Assembly: GCA_943368345.1 (NCBI GenBank)
Contig: CALRKY020000020.1
Span: 1-58,619, forward strand
Source: JADCGM01 sp943368345
GTDB taxonomy: Bacteria; Pseudomonadota; Alphaproteobacteria; Sphingomonadales; Sphingomonadaceae
Length of the DNA stretch: 58,619 bases
Direction: 5' to 3'
The position numbers and the translations under genes are program-made. Below the pieces are notes generated by a model. That model ran no database searches. It was not told where the DNA came from and saw only the letters and a program-made list of their open reading frames with translations. Positions 33,775-43,000 of this stretch are shown piece by piece; positions within the stretch are counted from its first letter, which is position 1, and every line of letters starts with the position of its first letter.

Positions 33775-34701
33775 CTAATTGCCCTTGGCGGTCGCCGCAA
33801 CCTCGGCAGCAAAATCACTCGCCGCCTTTTCAATGCCCTCGCCCAACTGGAAGCGGACAAAGCCCTTGAGAGCGATGGCGGTCCCAGCGGCCTTGGCAGC
33901 CCCGGCGACAACATCGGCGACCTTGGTCTTGCCGTCGATGACGAACACCTGACCAAGCAGGGTATTTTCCTGCTGGAACTTGCGGATGCCGCCTTCGATC
34001 ATCTTCTCGATGATTTCGGCTGGCTTGCCGGATGCCGCAGCCTTTTCACGAGCAATCGCCCGCTCCCGCTCCACCACGGCCGGGTCAATTTCCGACTCGC
34101 TCAGCGCCAGCGGGTTGGCGGCTGCAATGTGCATCGCCAACTGCTTGCCAAGCGCTTCGAGTTGATCAGCCGGCGCGGTTGATTCCAGCGCGACCAGAAC
34201 GCCGATCTTGCCGAGACCGGTACCGATGGCATTGTGGACGTAGGAAGCGACGACGCCGCTGCCGACTTCGATGGTTGCCGCGCGGCGCAGCGACTGGTTT
34301 TCGCCAATGGTCGCGATATTGTTGGTCAGCACTTCCGCAACCGTGCCGCCCGTGGTCATCGACGAGGCGGCAATCGCATCGATATCCGAACCCGCGACCA
34401 GCGCGATCTGGGTCACAGCGCGGACAAAGCCTTGGAATTGTTCGTTCTTGGCGACGAAATCGGTCTCGGAATTGACCTCGACAACCGCGCCCTTCTTGCC
34501 AGCGACAGCGACGCCCACCAGACCTTCGGCGGCCACACGGCCAGCCTTTTTGGCAGCCGATGCCAAGCCCTTGGTGCGCAGCCAATCAACCGCAGCTTCA
34601 AATTCGCCGCCGGTTTCGTTCAGCGCCTTTTTGCAGTCCATCATCCCGGCACCGGTACGGTCGCGCAGGTCCTTAACCATGCTGGCGGTAATATCAGCCA
34701 T
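33775..34701 (-). CDS. tsf: translation elongation factor Ts
   Basis: Nucleotide exchange factor for EF-Tu. 308 residues. The N-terminal UBA-like domain includes MVKDLRDRTGAGMMDCKKAL (residues 8-27), and the core has the TDFVAKNEQF motif that inserts into EF-Tu. The upstream neighbour is rpsB, as in nearly all bacteria, but a palindromic repeat has entered the gap. Transcription continues towards pyrH. Confidence 0.97.
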   Translation of the reverse strand: MADITASMVKDLRDRTGAGMMDCKKALNETGGEFEAAVDWLRTKGLASAAKKAGRVAAEGLVGVAVAGKKGAVVEVNSETDFVAKNEQFQGFVRAVTQIALVAGSDIDAIAASSMTTGGTVAEVLTNNIATIGENQSLRRAATIEVGSGVVASYVHNAIGTGLGKIGVLVALESTAPADQLEALGKQLAMHIAAANPLALSESEIDPAVVERERAIAREKAAASGKPAEIIEKMIEGGIRKFQQENTLLGQVFVIDGKTKVADVVAGAAKAAGTAIALKGFVRFQLGEGIEKAASDFAAEVAATAKGN

Positions 34702-34725
34702 CTTCGGTTCCTATCTTTGATCCCG

Positions 34726-34819
34726 CGTCATTCCCGCGAAGGCGGGACCCCATCGTTCCGCGCCCCCGGATCGTTCCGAATGCGCTCCACATTGGGTCCC
34801 CGACTTTGCGGGGATGACG
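34726..34819. repeat. dispersed-type palindromic repeat between rpsB and tsf
   Basis: 94 bases bounded by inverted ends CGTCATTCCCGC (34726) and GCGGGGATGACG (34819). Each half folds by itself (CCCGC-gaag-GCGGG and CCCCG-actttg-CGGGG), with a conserved ACCCCA/TGGGTCCC pair inside. Elements of the kind TCATTCCCGCGAA...TTCGCGGGAATGA are scattered through many alphaproteobacterial genomes, so this is probably one copy of a genomic repeat family; other copies cannot be shown inside the window. In the transcript it forms two stems between two highly expressed genes. Confidence 0.75.
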
Positions 34820-34842
34820 GCAATTTGTTGCGTTATATGCAG

Positions 34843-35661
34843 CTATGCTGCGGCGACTTCGGCCTCAACCGGAGCGACATCGACAGCAGCGGCTTCGACC
34901 ACGGCCGGTTCTGCCAACACGGCTTCAACTGGCGGCGCTTCCATGGCGCCGATGTCGACACCGCGGCTCGACTGGTGGCCCTGGCGACCCGCCATGATCG
35001 CGTCGAAAATCGCGTTGGTATACAGCTGGATGGCGCGGCTGGCGTCATCATTGCCCGGAACCGGAAACGCGATGCCGCTCGGATCGGTGTTGGTGTCCAG
35101 GATGGCGATGACCGGAATGCCAAGAACATTGGCTTCCTTGATGGCCAGCTCTTCCTTGTTCACGTCGATGACGAACAGGATATCGGGCAGGCCTCCCATG
35201 TCGCGGATGCCGCCGAGCGAGGCTTCGAACTTGTCGCGCTCCCGGGTCATCTTGAGCACTTCCTTCTTGGTGAGGCCGTGCGTATCGCCCGAAAGCTGCT
35301 CTTCCAGCTGCTTGAACTTGCGGATCGAACCGGAAATCGTCTTCCAGTTGGTCAGCATGCCGCCAAGCCAGCGGTGATTGACGAAATGCTGGCCGGAGCG
35401 ACGCGCCACATCGGCAATCGGCTCCTGAGCCTGACGCTTGGTGCCGACGAACAGCACCTTTCCGCCCGCTGCAACCGTCTGCCGCACGAAGTCGAGCGCA
35501 CGGGCAAACAGCGGAACGGTCTGCGACAGGTCGATGATGTGGACGCCGTTGCGGTCGCCGAAAATATACGGCTTCATCCGCGGGTTCCAGCGGTGTGTCT
35601 GGTGCCCGAAGTGAGCGCCTGCTTCCAATAGCTGCTGCATCGTGATGACGGGAGTCGTCAT
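34843..35661 (-). CDS. rpsB: 30S ribosomal protein S2
   Basis: 272 residues. Begins MTTPVITMQQLLEAGAHFGH; GTKRQAQEPIADVARRSGQ and FVNHRWLGGMLTNWKTI are diagnostic. It has an Ala/Glu/Val-rich tail of about 30 residues past the core, longer than in E. coli (241 residues) and common in alphaproteobacteria. AGGAG sits seven bases before the ATG. The leader (35662-35786) is about 125 bases long. Confidence 0.97.
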   Translation of the reverse strand: MTTPVITMQQLLEAGAHFGHQTHRWNPRMKPYIFGDRNGVHIIDLSQTVPLFARALDFVRQTVAAGGKVLFVGTKRQAQEPIADVARRSGQHFVNHRWLGGMLTNWKTISGSIRKFKQLEEQLSGDTHGLTKKEVLKMTRERDKFEASLGGIRDMGGLPDILFVIDVNKEELAIKEANVLGIPVIAILDTNTDPSGIAFPVPGNDDASRAIQLYTNAIFDAIMAGRQGHQSSRGVDIGAMEAPPVEAVLAEPAVVEAAAVDVAPVEAEVAAA

Positions 35662-35761
35662 ACGTTTTCTCCTGTTTCCGGTTATGTCCTCGGCGAAGGT
35701 TAGCCTTGACGCGAACGTCAGGGCACCGGGAAGGCATTCCCTCGCCTGTGTGATGGCGGGG

Positions 35762-35790
35762 CACTTAGCCGGGGCATTACCGGAAATCAA
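35762..35790 (-). promoter_or_regulatory. possible promoter of rpsB-tsf
   Basis: On the minus strand TTGATT (35785-35790), 17 bases, TAAGTG (35762-35767). The -35 hexamer overlaps the stop of the 5'-nucleotidase gene. It would give a leader of about 95 bases, space for S2 autoregulation. The match to consensus is moderate. Confidence 0.3.
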
Positions 35791-36836
35791 GCGTCGTTCG
35801 GATTATCCGTCATTGACGCCAGCTGAAACTCGATCACCTCGGGGCTTGGCGCGGTGGCCTTCCGCCGTTTTGGGCGCTTTGGCCTCTCCATGATCGGCAG
35901 CGCAATTGGTGGCAGGCGGTTGCGAACCCCGAACGGGATATGGACACAGGGCACGCGCTGGGCCGCCGGTTCCAGATGGTGCAGCTGATCATCAAAGAAA
36001 ATATGTGGCCGCATGACGTCGAGGAAAGATTTTTTCTCGAGGCCGCCGGTCAGCAGCAGCTCGTCAATTTCGATGTCATAGGCCGCAAGCGTGGTGATGA
36101 CCCGTTCGTGCGCCGGCATGCTGCGGGCGGTCAGGATCGCCACCCGGATGGCCTTGCCGGGGGCGTTTACCGCACTGGGGTTTTCGCGCTGCAGCCGCTG
36201 CAGGTTCGATACCTGCTTCAGCAGCGGCATCAGCGGACCAGAATTCAGCGGGCGCTTCCGGTGCTCGACCTCATGGTGGTGGAACAGCGGCAAGCCCCCA
36301 CTGGCAAACTGGTTCTCGGCCTCATCATCAACAATCACGCCGTCAAAATCGAAGGCGATGCGGAGCTGGGTATCACCGTCATCGTCGGTTTGGCTGCACG
36401 GCAGGACGTGCCCGGCGGCATAGCCCGCATCGACCGCCTCCCGCACCTCCTCTTCATGGGTGCTGAGGTAAAGGCAGGCACCGAGGGCCTTCATATAGGG
36501 ATAGGATGTCTCCCCCGACCGGAAGATCGCCCGGGTGATGTCCAAGTCATACTTCGGCAGGGCGTCCATCATCCGCAGGCCCGCCTCCGGATCATTCCGG
36601 GACAGAATGATCACCTCAACCGGTTGCTGTTCGTGGAACACTTTGTTCAGATGCAGCAACCGCTTGATGAACGGAAAGGCGGCCCCGGGTTTCGGCACGA
36701 CATGCAGATTGTCGCGCTGATATTTGCGGAACGCCTCCAACCCCTCGGTCAGGAAAATCCCATGCTCATGCGAAAAGTCGAACAGCGCGGTCGATGATAC
36801 CGCGACGACGAGCTTGTCCTTGATTGAATAGGCCAC
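35787..36836 (-). CDS. 5'-nucleotidase (cytosolic NT5C1-like family)
   Basis: 349 residues. N-terminal KLVVAVSSTALFDFSHEHGIFL and ILSRNDPEAGLRMMDALPKYDLDI, with RIAFDFDGVIVDDEAE further on and a late IFFDDQLHHLEPA, are the pattern of the PF06189-type 5'-nucleotidases related to vertebrate cytosolic 5'-nucleotidase I. Dephosphorylation of nucleoside monophosphates (AMP or IMP) is expected but not proven for bacterial members. A GTG start is used. Lys/Arg-rich PKRPKRRK lies near the C-terminus. It is upstream of rpsB and downstream of dnaE in the same orientation. Confidence 0.85.
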   Translation of the reverse strand: MAYSIKDKLVVAVSSTALFDFSHEHGIFLTEGLEAFRKYQRDNLHVVPKPGAAFPFIKRLLHLNKVFHEQQPVEVIILSRNDPEAGLRMMDALPKYDLDITRAIFRSGETSYPYMKALGACLYLSTHEEEVREAVDAGYAAGHVLPCSQTDDDGDTQLRIAFDFDGVIVDDEAENQFASGGLPLFHHHEVEHRKRPLNSGPLMPLLKQVSNLQRLQRENPSAVNAPGKAIRVAILTARSMPAHERVITTLAAYDIEIDELLLTGGLEKKSFLDVMRPHIFFDDQLHHLEPAAQRVPCVHIPFGVRNRLPPIALPIMERPKRPKRRKATAPSPEVIEFQLASMTDNPNDA

Positions 36837-36908
36837 GCCGCCCCGCCTGTTGCACGCCGGGCGAACCCATGCCGCAAAAGTCCTGCAAATTCAAGCTACG
36901 CAGCCAAT

Positions 36909-39900
36909 TCACCCGGTAAATCGCGGATTTTCGACATTGGTAAGGGTGGCGCTGACAACCCCGGCCAGCGAGGCCAATCGGTCCCGCAGTTCGGCATCGA
37001 CCGCATAACGGCGCCCAAGATTGATCCGGGCGAACCGGTCATGACCCAGCCGGACCTGCGCGTCGATTTCACTTCGACCGCCGTCATTGCCGGTCAGGCA
37101 CGCCGCCAGCGCGTCTATTGACAAGGTCGGTGACAGTTCGATCACCAGCCGGCTGCGCTGCTGCTTGGCCGCCGCCCGCAGCGGCATCAGCCCGCGTACC
37201 GTGACGCGCGGCGTGTCTTCACCGGGGCGCCACAGCAGTTCAACCTGCAACAGGACCGGGTCACCAGACCGGGCCGCCGCTTCGACAAGAGGTTGCACCT
37301 CCTCATCGAAGCAACTCGCAACATAGCCGCCGCTGGCATCGGACAGGCTGAGTTGCAGAAAGCGATTGCTGCTTCGGCCCGAGCCATTGTTTTGGGGAGT
37401 TCGCCACTTGGCCTCCTCCACCAGACCGGTCATCACTGCAGAGGTCTTGCCGCCACCAATCGGACCACCCGCCTCTAGAAGCAGCGAATAGCTGCGCGCA
37501 CCCGCCCCGTCGGCCACATGGCGGAACTGATCAACCGGGTGCCCGGAGAAGAAGAAGCCGAATGCGTCCTGTTCATGCTGCATGGTCTGCGCGACCGTCC
37601 AGTCGACCGTCCGGGGCCGGTGCAGCAGCAGGTTTGAGGCAACCGCCGCGTCCGGCCCGCCGCCGAACAAACCGCCCTGCCCCGTCTCCCGCTCCTCCTG
37701 ACGTGATCCAGCCGTCGCCAGCACCGCTTCTGCAACCGCATGGGCGGCCGACCGCGACCAATCCTTGAAGCAACCAAAGGCCCCGGCGGACGCGAGACAT
37801 TCCAACTGCCGCCGATTCAGGTGGCGGGGGTCAACCCGCGTGGCAAAATCATCAAGCTTGGTGAACGGACCGCCCGCATTCCGCTCGGCGACCAGCGCCG
37901 CCATCGCCTTTTCCCCGACGCCCTTCAGCGCCCCGAGTGCATAGCGAACCGCCAGCCCGTTGGGAGTGGCTTCAACACTGAAATCAGCCCGGCTGGAATT
38001 GATGCAGGGCGGCAAACATTCGACACCGGACCGCCGCATATCGTCGACGAATATGCTCAGCTTGTCTGTGAGTGCGATGTCATAGGTCATTGATGCAGCG
38101 TAGAATTCGGCACGGTGATGCGCCTTCAGCCACGCGGTCTGAAACGAGATCAGCGCATAGGCCGCGGCGTGCGATTTGTTGAAGCCATAGCCTGCAAATT
38201 TGTCGATCAGGTCAAACAGTTCGTTGGCTTTTTCCTTGGCAATCCGGTGGGTGAGAAAACATCCGGCAACAAAATCCTCCCGCTGGGCATCCATCTCCGC
38301 CTGGATCTTCTTGCCCATCGCACGACGCAGCAGATCGGCCTGCCCCAGCGAATAACCGGCAAGCACCTTGGCCGCCTCCATCACCTGTTCCTGATAGACG
38401 ATGACGCCTTGGGTATCCTGCAGCACCGGCTTCAGCAGTGGATGCGGATATTCGATGGTTTCCCGCCCGTTCTTTCGCGCCGCGAACATCGGGATATTGT
38501 CCATCGGCCCCGGGCGATAGAGCGCGCCGAGCGCGATGATGTCGTCAAAACAGGTTGGACGAACGGAGGTCAGCGCGCGGCGCATCCCCTCCGATTCAAA
38601 TTGGAAAATCCCGACGGTGTCGGCCCGTGACAGAAGCGCGTATACTTCGGGATCGGTCCAATCGAGATCGTCGAGATCGATGTGCACGCCGCGCTCGGCC
38701 AGCAGTTCGGTGGCCCGGCGCAGCACCGATAGGGTCTTCAGGCCGAGAAAATCGAACTTCACCAACCCGGCCTTTTCGACCATCTTCATGTCGAACTGGG
38801 TAACGCCCATGCCGGACTTCGGATCGCGCGTCATCGGCACCAGCTGCCGCAGCGGCCGGTCACCGATCACCACGCCCGCCGCGTGGGTCGAAGAATGCCG
38901 GGGCAGCCCTTCCAACTGCATGGCCATGTCGAGCAACCGACGGACGGCGGGATCGGCTTTCCGCTCCGCCGCCAATTCCGACACCCCGTTGATTGACCGT
39001 TCCAGCGACCACGGGTCGGTCGGGTGGTTGGGGATCATCTTGGCGAGCCGTTCCATCTGGCCAAAGGGCATTTGCAGTACCCGGCCGACATCCTTCAGGA
39101 CGGCACGCGCTTTCAGCCGACCGAAGGTGATGATCTGGGCCACCTGCTCGCGGCCATATTTTTGCTGCACATAGTCAATGACTTCACCGCGCCGGGTTTC
39201 GCAGAAATCGATGTCGAAGTCAGGCATCGACACCCGTTCAGGATTGAGGAAGCGTTCAAACAGAAGCCCGAGGCGCAACGGGTCCAAATCGGTGATCAGC
39301 AGCGACCAGGCAACGACCGAGCCTGCCCCTGATCCGCGCCCCGGCCCAACCGGTATCGCCTGCGCTTTGGCCCAGCCAATGAAGTCGGCGACGATCAGGA
39401 AGTAACCGGCAAAGCCCATCCGGGTGATGACCCCCAGCTCAAAATCCAGCCGCTCGCGGTAGGCCTTGCCGTCAGCCCCGCTGATCCCAAGCTTGGCCAG
39501 TCGGGCATCGAGCCCGGCCCGCCCCTGTTCGGCCAGCATCGCCGCCTCCCGCTCAATGTCCCCGGCAAGACTTGGCAGGATCGGCGACCGGCCCGGCGAC
39601 ATGACGGCGCAGCGGCGGGCCACGACCAGCGTATTGGCAACCGCCTCCGGCAGGTCGGCGAACAGGACCTGCATATCGGCGGCAGGCTTCAGCCAGGCCT
39701 GGCGGGAGGAGCGGCGGCGGTCCGCCGATTCAACATAAACGCCGTCGGCAATGCAAAGCATGACTTCATGCGCGGCGTGGAAATCCGCCTTGGGGAAAAA
39801 CACCGGGTTGGTGGCGACAAGCGGGAGACCTCGCGTGTGTGCCAACTGTATGAGGTTCGGTTCGGCGGCGGTTTCCACAGCATTGTCGCAGCGGCTGATT

Positions 39901-40421
39901 TCGATGTAGAGCCGGTCTGGGAACAGCGGCAGCAGCGCGTTCAGATAGGCGACGGCGGCGGCATCCTGCCCCTCCGCATAGAGCCGCGCGAGAGCCCCTT
40001 CGTGGCCGGCGGTCAAGGCAATCAACCCCTCGGTCATCCCGGAGAGCGCATCAAGCGTCAGGTACGGCGCGTCGACCGACTCCCCGTCAAGATGCGCCGC
40101 CGACACCAGCGCCACCAGATTATCATAACCCTGCTTATCCTGCGCCAACAGCACCAGCCAATCGAGCAGCGGCTTGCCAAAGACACCGCGCCCACCGGGA
40201 CGCGCAATCGCCAGCAGCGCCCCCATGATCGGCTGCACCCCGCCAGTCTTGGCAAGGTCAGAAAATTCCAGCGCGCAGAACATGTTGGACCGGTCGGTGA
40301 TCGCGACGGCCGGCATGCCGCCCGCCCGACAGGAAGCGACCAGTTCCTCAGGCGTGATCGCGCCTTCAAGGATCGAATAAGCGGATTGGACTCTCAGGTG
40401 AACAAATGGCGCGTGAGGCAT
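36909..40421 (-). CDS. dnaE: DNA polymerase III alpha subunit
   Basis: The replicative polymerase. 1170 residues. The N-terminal PHP domain begins FVHLRVQSAYSILEGAI. The palm holds the catalytic acids in ERVSMPDFDIDFCETRR (PDFDIDF), after VGPGRGSGAGSVVAWSL; the finger region has GLPRHSSTHAAGVVI; KFAGYGFNKSHAAAYALISF is also present. The C-terminal part includes helix-hairpin-helix and OB-fold regions. It is a single gene, transcribed towards the 5'-nucleotidase (72-base gap, no terminator seen). Confidence 0.97.
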   Translation of the reverse strand: MPHAPFVHLRVQSAYSILEGAITPEELVASCRAGGMPAVAITDRSNMFCALEFSDLAKTGGVQPIMGALLAIARPGGRGVFGKPLLDWLVLLAQDKQGYDNLVALVSAAHLDGESVDAPYLTLDALSGMTEGLIALTAGHEGALARLYAEGQDAAAVAYLNALLPLFPDRLYIEISRCDNAVETAAEPNLIQLAHTRGLPLVATNPVFFPKADFHAAHEVMLCIADGVYVESADRRRSSRQAWLKPAADMQVLFADLPEAVANTLVVARRCAVMSPGRSPILPSLAGDIEREAAMLAEQGRAGLDARLAKLGISGADGKAYRERLDFELGVITRMGFAGYFLIVADFIGWAKAQAIPVGPGRGSGAGSVVAWSLLITDLDPLRLGLLFERFLNPERVSMPDFDIDFCETRRGEVIDYVQQKYGREQVAQIITFGRLKARAVLKDVGRVLQMPFGQMERLAKMIPNHPTDPWSLERSINGVSELAAERKADPAVRRLLDMAMQLEGLPRHSSTHAAGVVIGDRPLRQLVPMTRDPKSGMGVTQFDMKMVEKAGLVKFDFLGLKTLSVLRRATELLAERGVHIDLDDLDWTDPEVYALLSRADTVGIFQFESEGMRRALTSVRPTCFDDIIALGALYRPGPMDNIPMFAARKNGRETIEYPHPLLKPVLQDTQGVIVYQEQVMEAAKVLAGYSLGQADLLRRAMGKKIQAEMDAQREDFVAGCFLTHRIAKEKANELFDLIDKFAGYGFNKSHAAAYALISFQTAWLKAHHRAEFYAASMTYDIALTDKLSIFVDDMRRSGVECLPPCINSSRADFSVEATPNGLAVRYALGALKGVGEKAMAALVAERNAGGPFTKLDDFATRVDPRHLNRRQLECLASAGAFGCFKDWSRSAAHAVAEAVLATAGSRQEERETGQGGLFGGGPDAAVASNLLLHRPRTVDWTVAQTMQHEQDAFGFFFSGHPVDQFRHVADGAGARSYSLLLEAGGPIGGGKTSAVMTGLVEEAKWRTPQNNGSGRSSNRFLQLSLSDASGGYVASCFDEEVQPLVEAAARSGDPVLLQVELLWRPGEDTPRVTVRGLMPLRAAAKQQRSRLVIELSPTLSIDALAACLTGNDGGRSEIDAQVRLGHDRFARINLGRRYAVDAELRDRLASLAGVVSATLTNVENPRFTG

Positions 40422-40463
40422 CCGGCATGATGCGCGATGCCGGCGATTCGACGCAAAGAAAGT

Positions 40464-40985
40464 TTAAGGCCTTGTCGGCCGATACAGAAAATCGAAGGAC
40501 GGTTTCCAGGTCTTGCCCTCGTCCGCCGAGGTTTCGCCGAATTGCCGAACTGCGCCGTCGGCTTCCTGGCTGTAGCTCATGCGGGTCAAGGATGCGGGCC
40601 CCGAACCCCAATGACCGGTGATGACCATGACACCGTTCTGCAGCCCGCCGGAAAAGTCGACATGGGCATTGGCGGAATCAACCCAGGTTTGCCGCCATTG
40701 CTTCTTGGCCGGGTCATAGCTGTTGAGGCTACCGCCACCGGTTCCCGTCAGCGGCATCCAGTTTTCACGAATGGCGCAGCCACCGTAGAGATTTTCGATC
40801 AGGCTATGGGCAATCAGCTGGTTGGTGCCGCGCGGATAGACGTCCCAGCGACCGACCCAGAAATCAAACTGCCGGTGTTCGGGCGTCGCGCAGGCTGGTG
40901 GCGGTGGAGTTGGTGCCGTCTGCCCCGACGCTGGACTGACGCAGGCAAGGCCAATGAGCAGGGCTAAGGACCGAATGATCTGCAT
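40464..40985 (-). CDS. secreted small protein of unknown function
   Basis: 173 residues from the ATG at 40985 that precedes a signal peptide (MQIIRSLALLIGLACVSPASGQ). The mature part has HRQFDFWVGRWDVYP, then GGCAIRENWMPLTGTGGGSLN and WRQTWVDSANAHVDFSGG, and ends DEGKTWKPSFDFLYRPTR. The F-D-F-W-(V/I)-G-x-W motif followed by repeated beta strands resembles lipocalin-like/DUF1579-type secreted proteins; no catalytic motif is evident. The frame is open another 23 codons upstream, but those residues are Arg-rich and would spoil the signal peptide. Confidence 0.75.
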   Translation of the reverse strand: MQIIRSLALLIGLACVSPASGQTAPTPPPPACATPEHRQFDFWVGRWDVYPRGTNQLIAHSLIENLYGGCAIRENWMPLTGTGGGSLNSYDPAKKQWRQTWVDSANAHVDFSGGLQNGVMVITGHWGSGPASLTRMSYSQEADGAVRQFGETSADEGKTWKPSFDFLYRPTRP

Positions 40986-41066
40986 TACTGCGCTCCGTTT
41001 GTGTCCGCAATTGCTACGCCGCCGCCGAACGATCCGCCACGGATATTCCTGCACAGGTTTGTAAAA

Positions 41067-41744
41067 TCAGGCGGGCACAATCCGGCCATCGTGCAAGGAC
41101 ACCACCCGGTCCATGGCGCGTGCCAAGGCCTGATTGTGGGTCGCAACCAAGGCGGCCCGCCCGCCGGCCCGTACCACCCGCAGGAATTCAGCCAGCACCC
41201 TCTGTGCCGTTGCCTCGTCAAGATTGCCGGTCGGTTCATCGGCGAGAACCAGCACCGGTTCATTGGCGAGCGCCCGCGCCACCGCAACGCGCTGTTGTTC
41301 GCCACCCGACAATTGGCTGGGCCGGTGTTCCAGCCGTTCGGCGAGGCCAAGGTCTCCGAGCAGGGTTTCGGCGCGGGCACGGGCGACCGCCGGGCTGCGA
41401 CCAGCGATCAGCTGTGGCAGCACCACATTTTCCACCGCGTTGAAATCCGGGAGCAAATGGTGGAACTGGTAGACGAAGCCCAGCTTGTCGCGCCGGACAT
41501 TGGTCCGCTCTGATGCCGACAAGGTCTCGCAGTGCTGGCCGGCGATGATGATCTCGCCCTGAAACCCGCCTTCGAGCAATCCAACCGCCTGTAGCAGCGT
41601 CGACTTGCCGGACCCCGACGGCCCGAGCAGCGCCACAATCTCACCCGGCGCAACCGTCAAGTCGACACCGCGCAGCACATCAATGACAGTGCTGCCCTGT
41701 TTGAAACTGCGGGTCAGTCCGGCAACGCGCAAAACATCATTCAT
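41067..41744 (-). CDS. lolD: lipoprotein-releasing ABC transporter ATP-binding protein LolD
   Basis: ATPase of the LolCDE machine that extracts lipoproteins from the inner membrane for transfer to the outer membrane. 225 residues from the ATG at 41744. Walker A GPSGSGKST, the LolD-type FVYQFHHLLPDFNAVENV segment, signature LSGGEQQRVAVARA, and Walker B VLVLADEPTGNLD followed by the H-loop ATHN. The start overlaps the end of lolC by eight bases, so the two subunits are co-translated. The longer open frame is an Arg-rich shadow. Confidence 0.94.
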   Translation of the reverse strand: MNDVLRVAGLTRSFKQGSTVIDVLRGVDLTVAPGEIVALLGPSGSGKSTLLQAVGLLEGGFQGEIIIAGQHCETLSASERTNVRRDKLGFVYQFHHLLPDFNAVENVVLPQLIAGRSPAVARARAETLLGDLGLAERLEHRPSQLSGGEQQRVAVARALANEPVLVLADEPTGNLDEATAQRVLAEFLRVVRAGGRAALVATHNQALARAMDRVVSLHDGRIVPA

Positions 41745-42984
41745 AGCGCAGCACCTGGACCGGATCGGTGCTGGCCGCTTTCCAGGCCGGATAGAGCGTC
41801 GCAAGGAAAGATAAGGTCAACGCCATCACCGCGATTCCGACAACCTCCAGCGGATCCGTCCGCGACGGCAGTTCGGTCAGATACCGGATCGACGGGTCCC
41901 AAAGATTGGCACCGGTCAACCGGGCAACGCCGGCAACAATCGCCTCCCGCTGGTTCAACAGCAGGAAACCGAGCCCGACGCCGAGCAGGATGCCAACCCC
42001 GCCGATCAAGGTTCCAACTGTCACGAAAATCCGCATCAAGGCGGCGCGGGACGCCCCCATTGTCCGCAATATCGCAATATCCCGGGTTTTGGCGCGAACC
42101 AGCATGATGAGGCTCGACAGAATATTGAACACCGCGACGACGATGATGATCGACAGGACCCAGAACATCACCACCCGGTCGACGACCAGCGCCTCGAACA
42201 GTTCCGAATTCATCTGCTGCCAGGTCGACACGACCGCCCGCCCGCTGATCTCCGGAGCAATCGGCGCAAGGATTTCCGCCACGCGGTCGGCATCGCCGGT
42301 CTTGACCTCGATCATCCCGACGCTGTCCCCCATTTTCAGCAGGATTTGCGCGTCCGGCATCGGCAAAATGACGAAGGCCTTGTCATAGTCGAAAATCCCG
42401 ACCTCGAAGATCGCGGCAATCCGGTAGCTGACGATGCGGGGGGCAAGGCCGAAAGGCGTCACCTGCCCCTGCGGAGAAATCAGGCTGATCGTGTCGCCAA
42501 TCGTTGCTCCGAGCGTCTCGGCCAGGCGGCTGCCGATTGCGACGTTGTTCGATCCCTCGATAACCTCCCCGAGGTTGCCCGCCTTGACGTTGCGGGCGAT
42601 CACCGAGGTTGTCCGCAGATCGCGCACTGTCATGCCGCGCAGCAAAATCCCTTCGACCCTGTTCTGGAAGGAGGCCATCAACGGCTGTTCAATCAGCGGC
42701 GTTGCCGATGTGACCCCGGGAAGGCGGCGAATGTTGTCAGCGAGCGGCTCCCAGCCCGGCAGGCGTCCGCCATAGCCCTGAACCACGGCATGGCCGTTCA
42801 ACCCCAATATTCGGTCGAACAGTTCGGCGCGAAATCCATTCATCACCGACATAACGGCGATCAGCGCCGCCACCCCGAGCGCGACCGCCACCAGCGAAAT
42901 CGAGGCGACCAGGAAAATAAACCCCTCGCCCCGCCCCGGCAGCAGGTAGCGGGTGGCAATCATGCGCTCGTAGCGGGTGATCAT
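41737..42984 (-). CDS. lolC: lipoprotein-releasing ABC transporter permease LolC/LolE
   Basis: 415 residues, MacB/FtsX-type permease. One membrane helix near the N-terminus (GFIFLVASISLVAVALGVAALI), a large periplasmic domain (about 50-265) and three more helices in the C-terminal 150 residues. YERMIATRYLLPGRGEGFIF and SVMNGFRAELFDRILGLNGH are LolC/E signatures. Only one permease gene is present next to lolD, as in many bacteria in which a single protein (LolF-type) replaces the C/E pair. Confidence 0.93.
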   Translation of the reverse strand: MITRYERMIATRYLLPGRGEGFIFLVASISLVAVALGVAALIAVMSVMNGFRAELFDRILGLNGHAVVQGYGGRLPGWEPLADNIRRLPGVTSATPLIEQPLMASFQNRVEGILLRGMTVRDLRTTSVIARNVKAGNLGEVIEGSNNVAIGSRLAETLGATIGDTISLISPQGQVTPFGLAPRIVSYRIAAIFEVGIFDYDKAFVILPMPDAQILLKMGDSVGMIEVKTGDADRVAEILAPIAPEISGRAVVSTWQQMNSELFEALVVDRVVMFWVLSIIIVVAVFNILSSLIMLVRAKTRDIAILRTMGASRAALMRIFVTVGTLIGGVGILLGVGLGFLLLNQREAIVAGVARLTGANLWDPSIRYLTELPSRTDPLEVVGIAVMALTLSFLATLYPAWKAASTDPVQVLRYE

Positions 42985-43000
42985 CGGACCACGATCAAAC

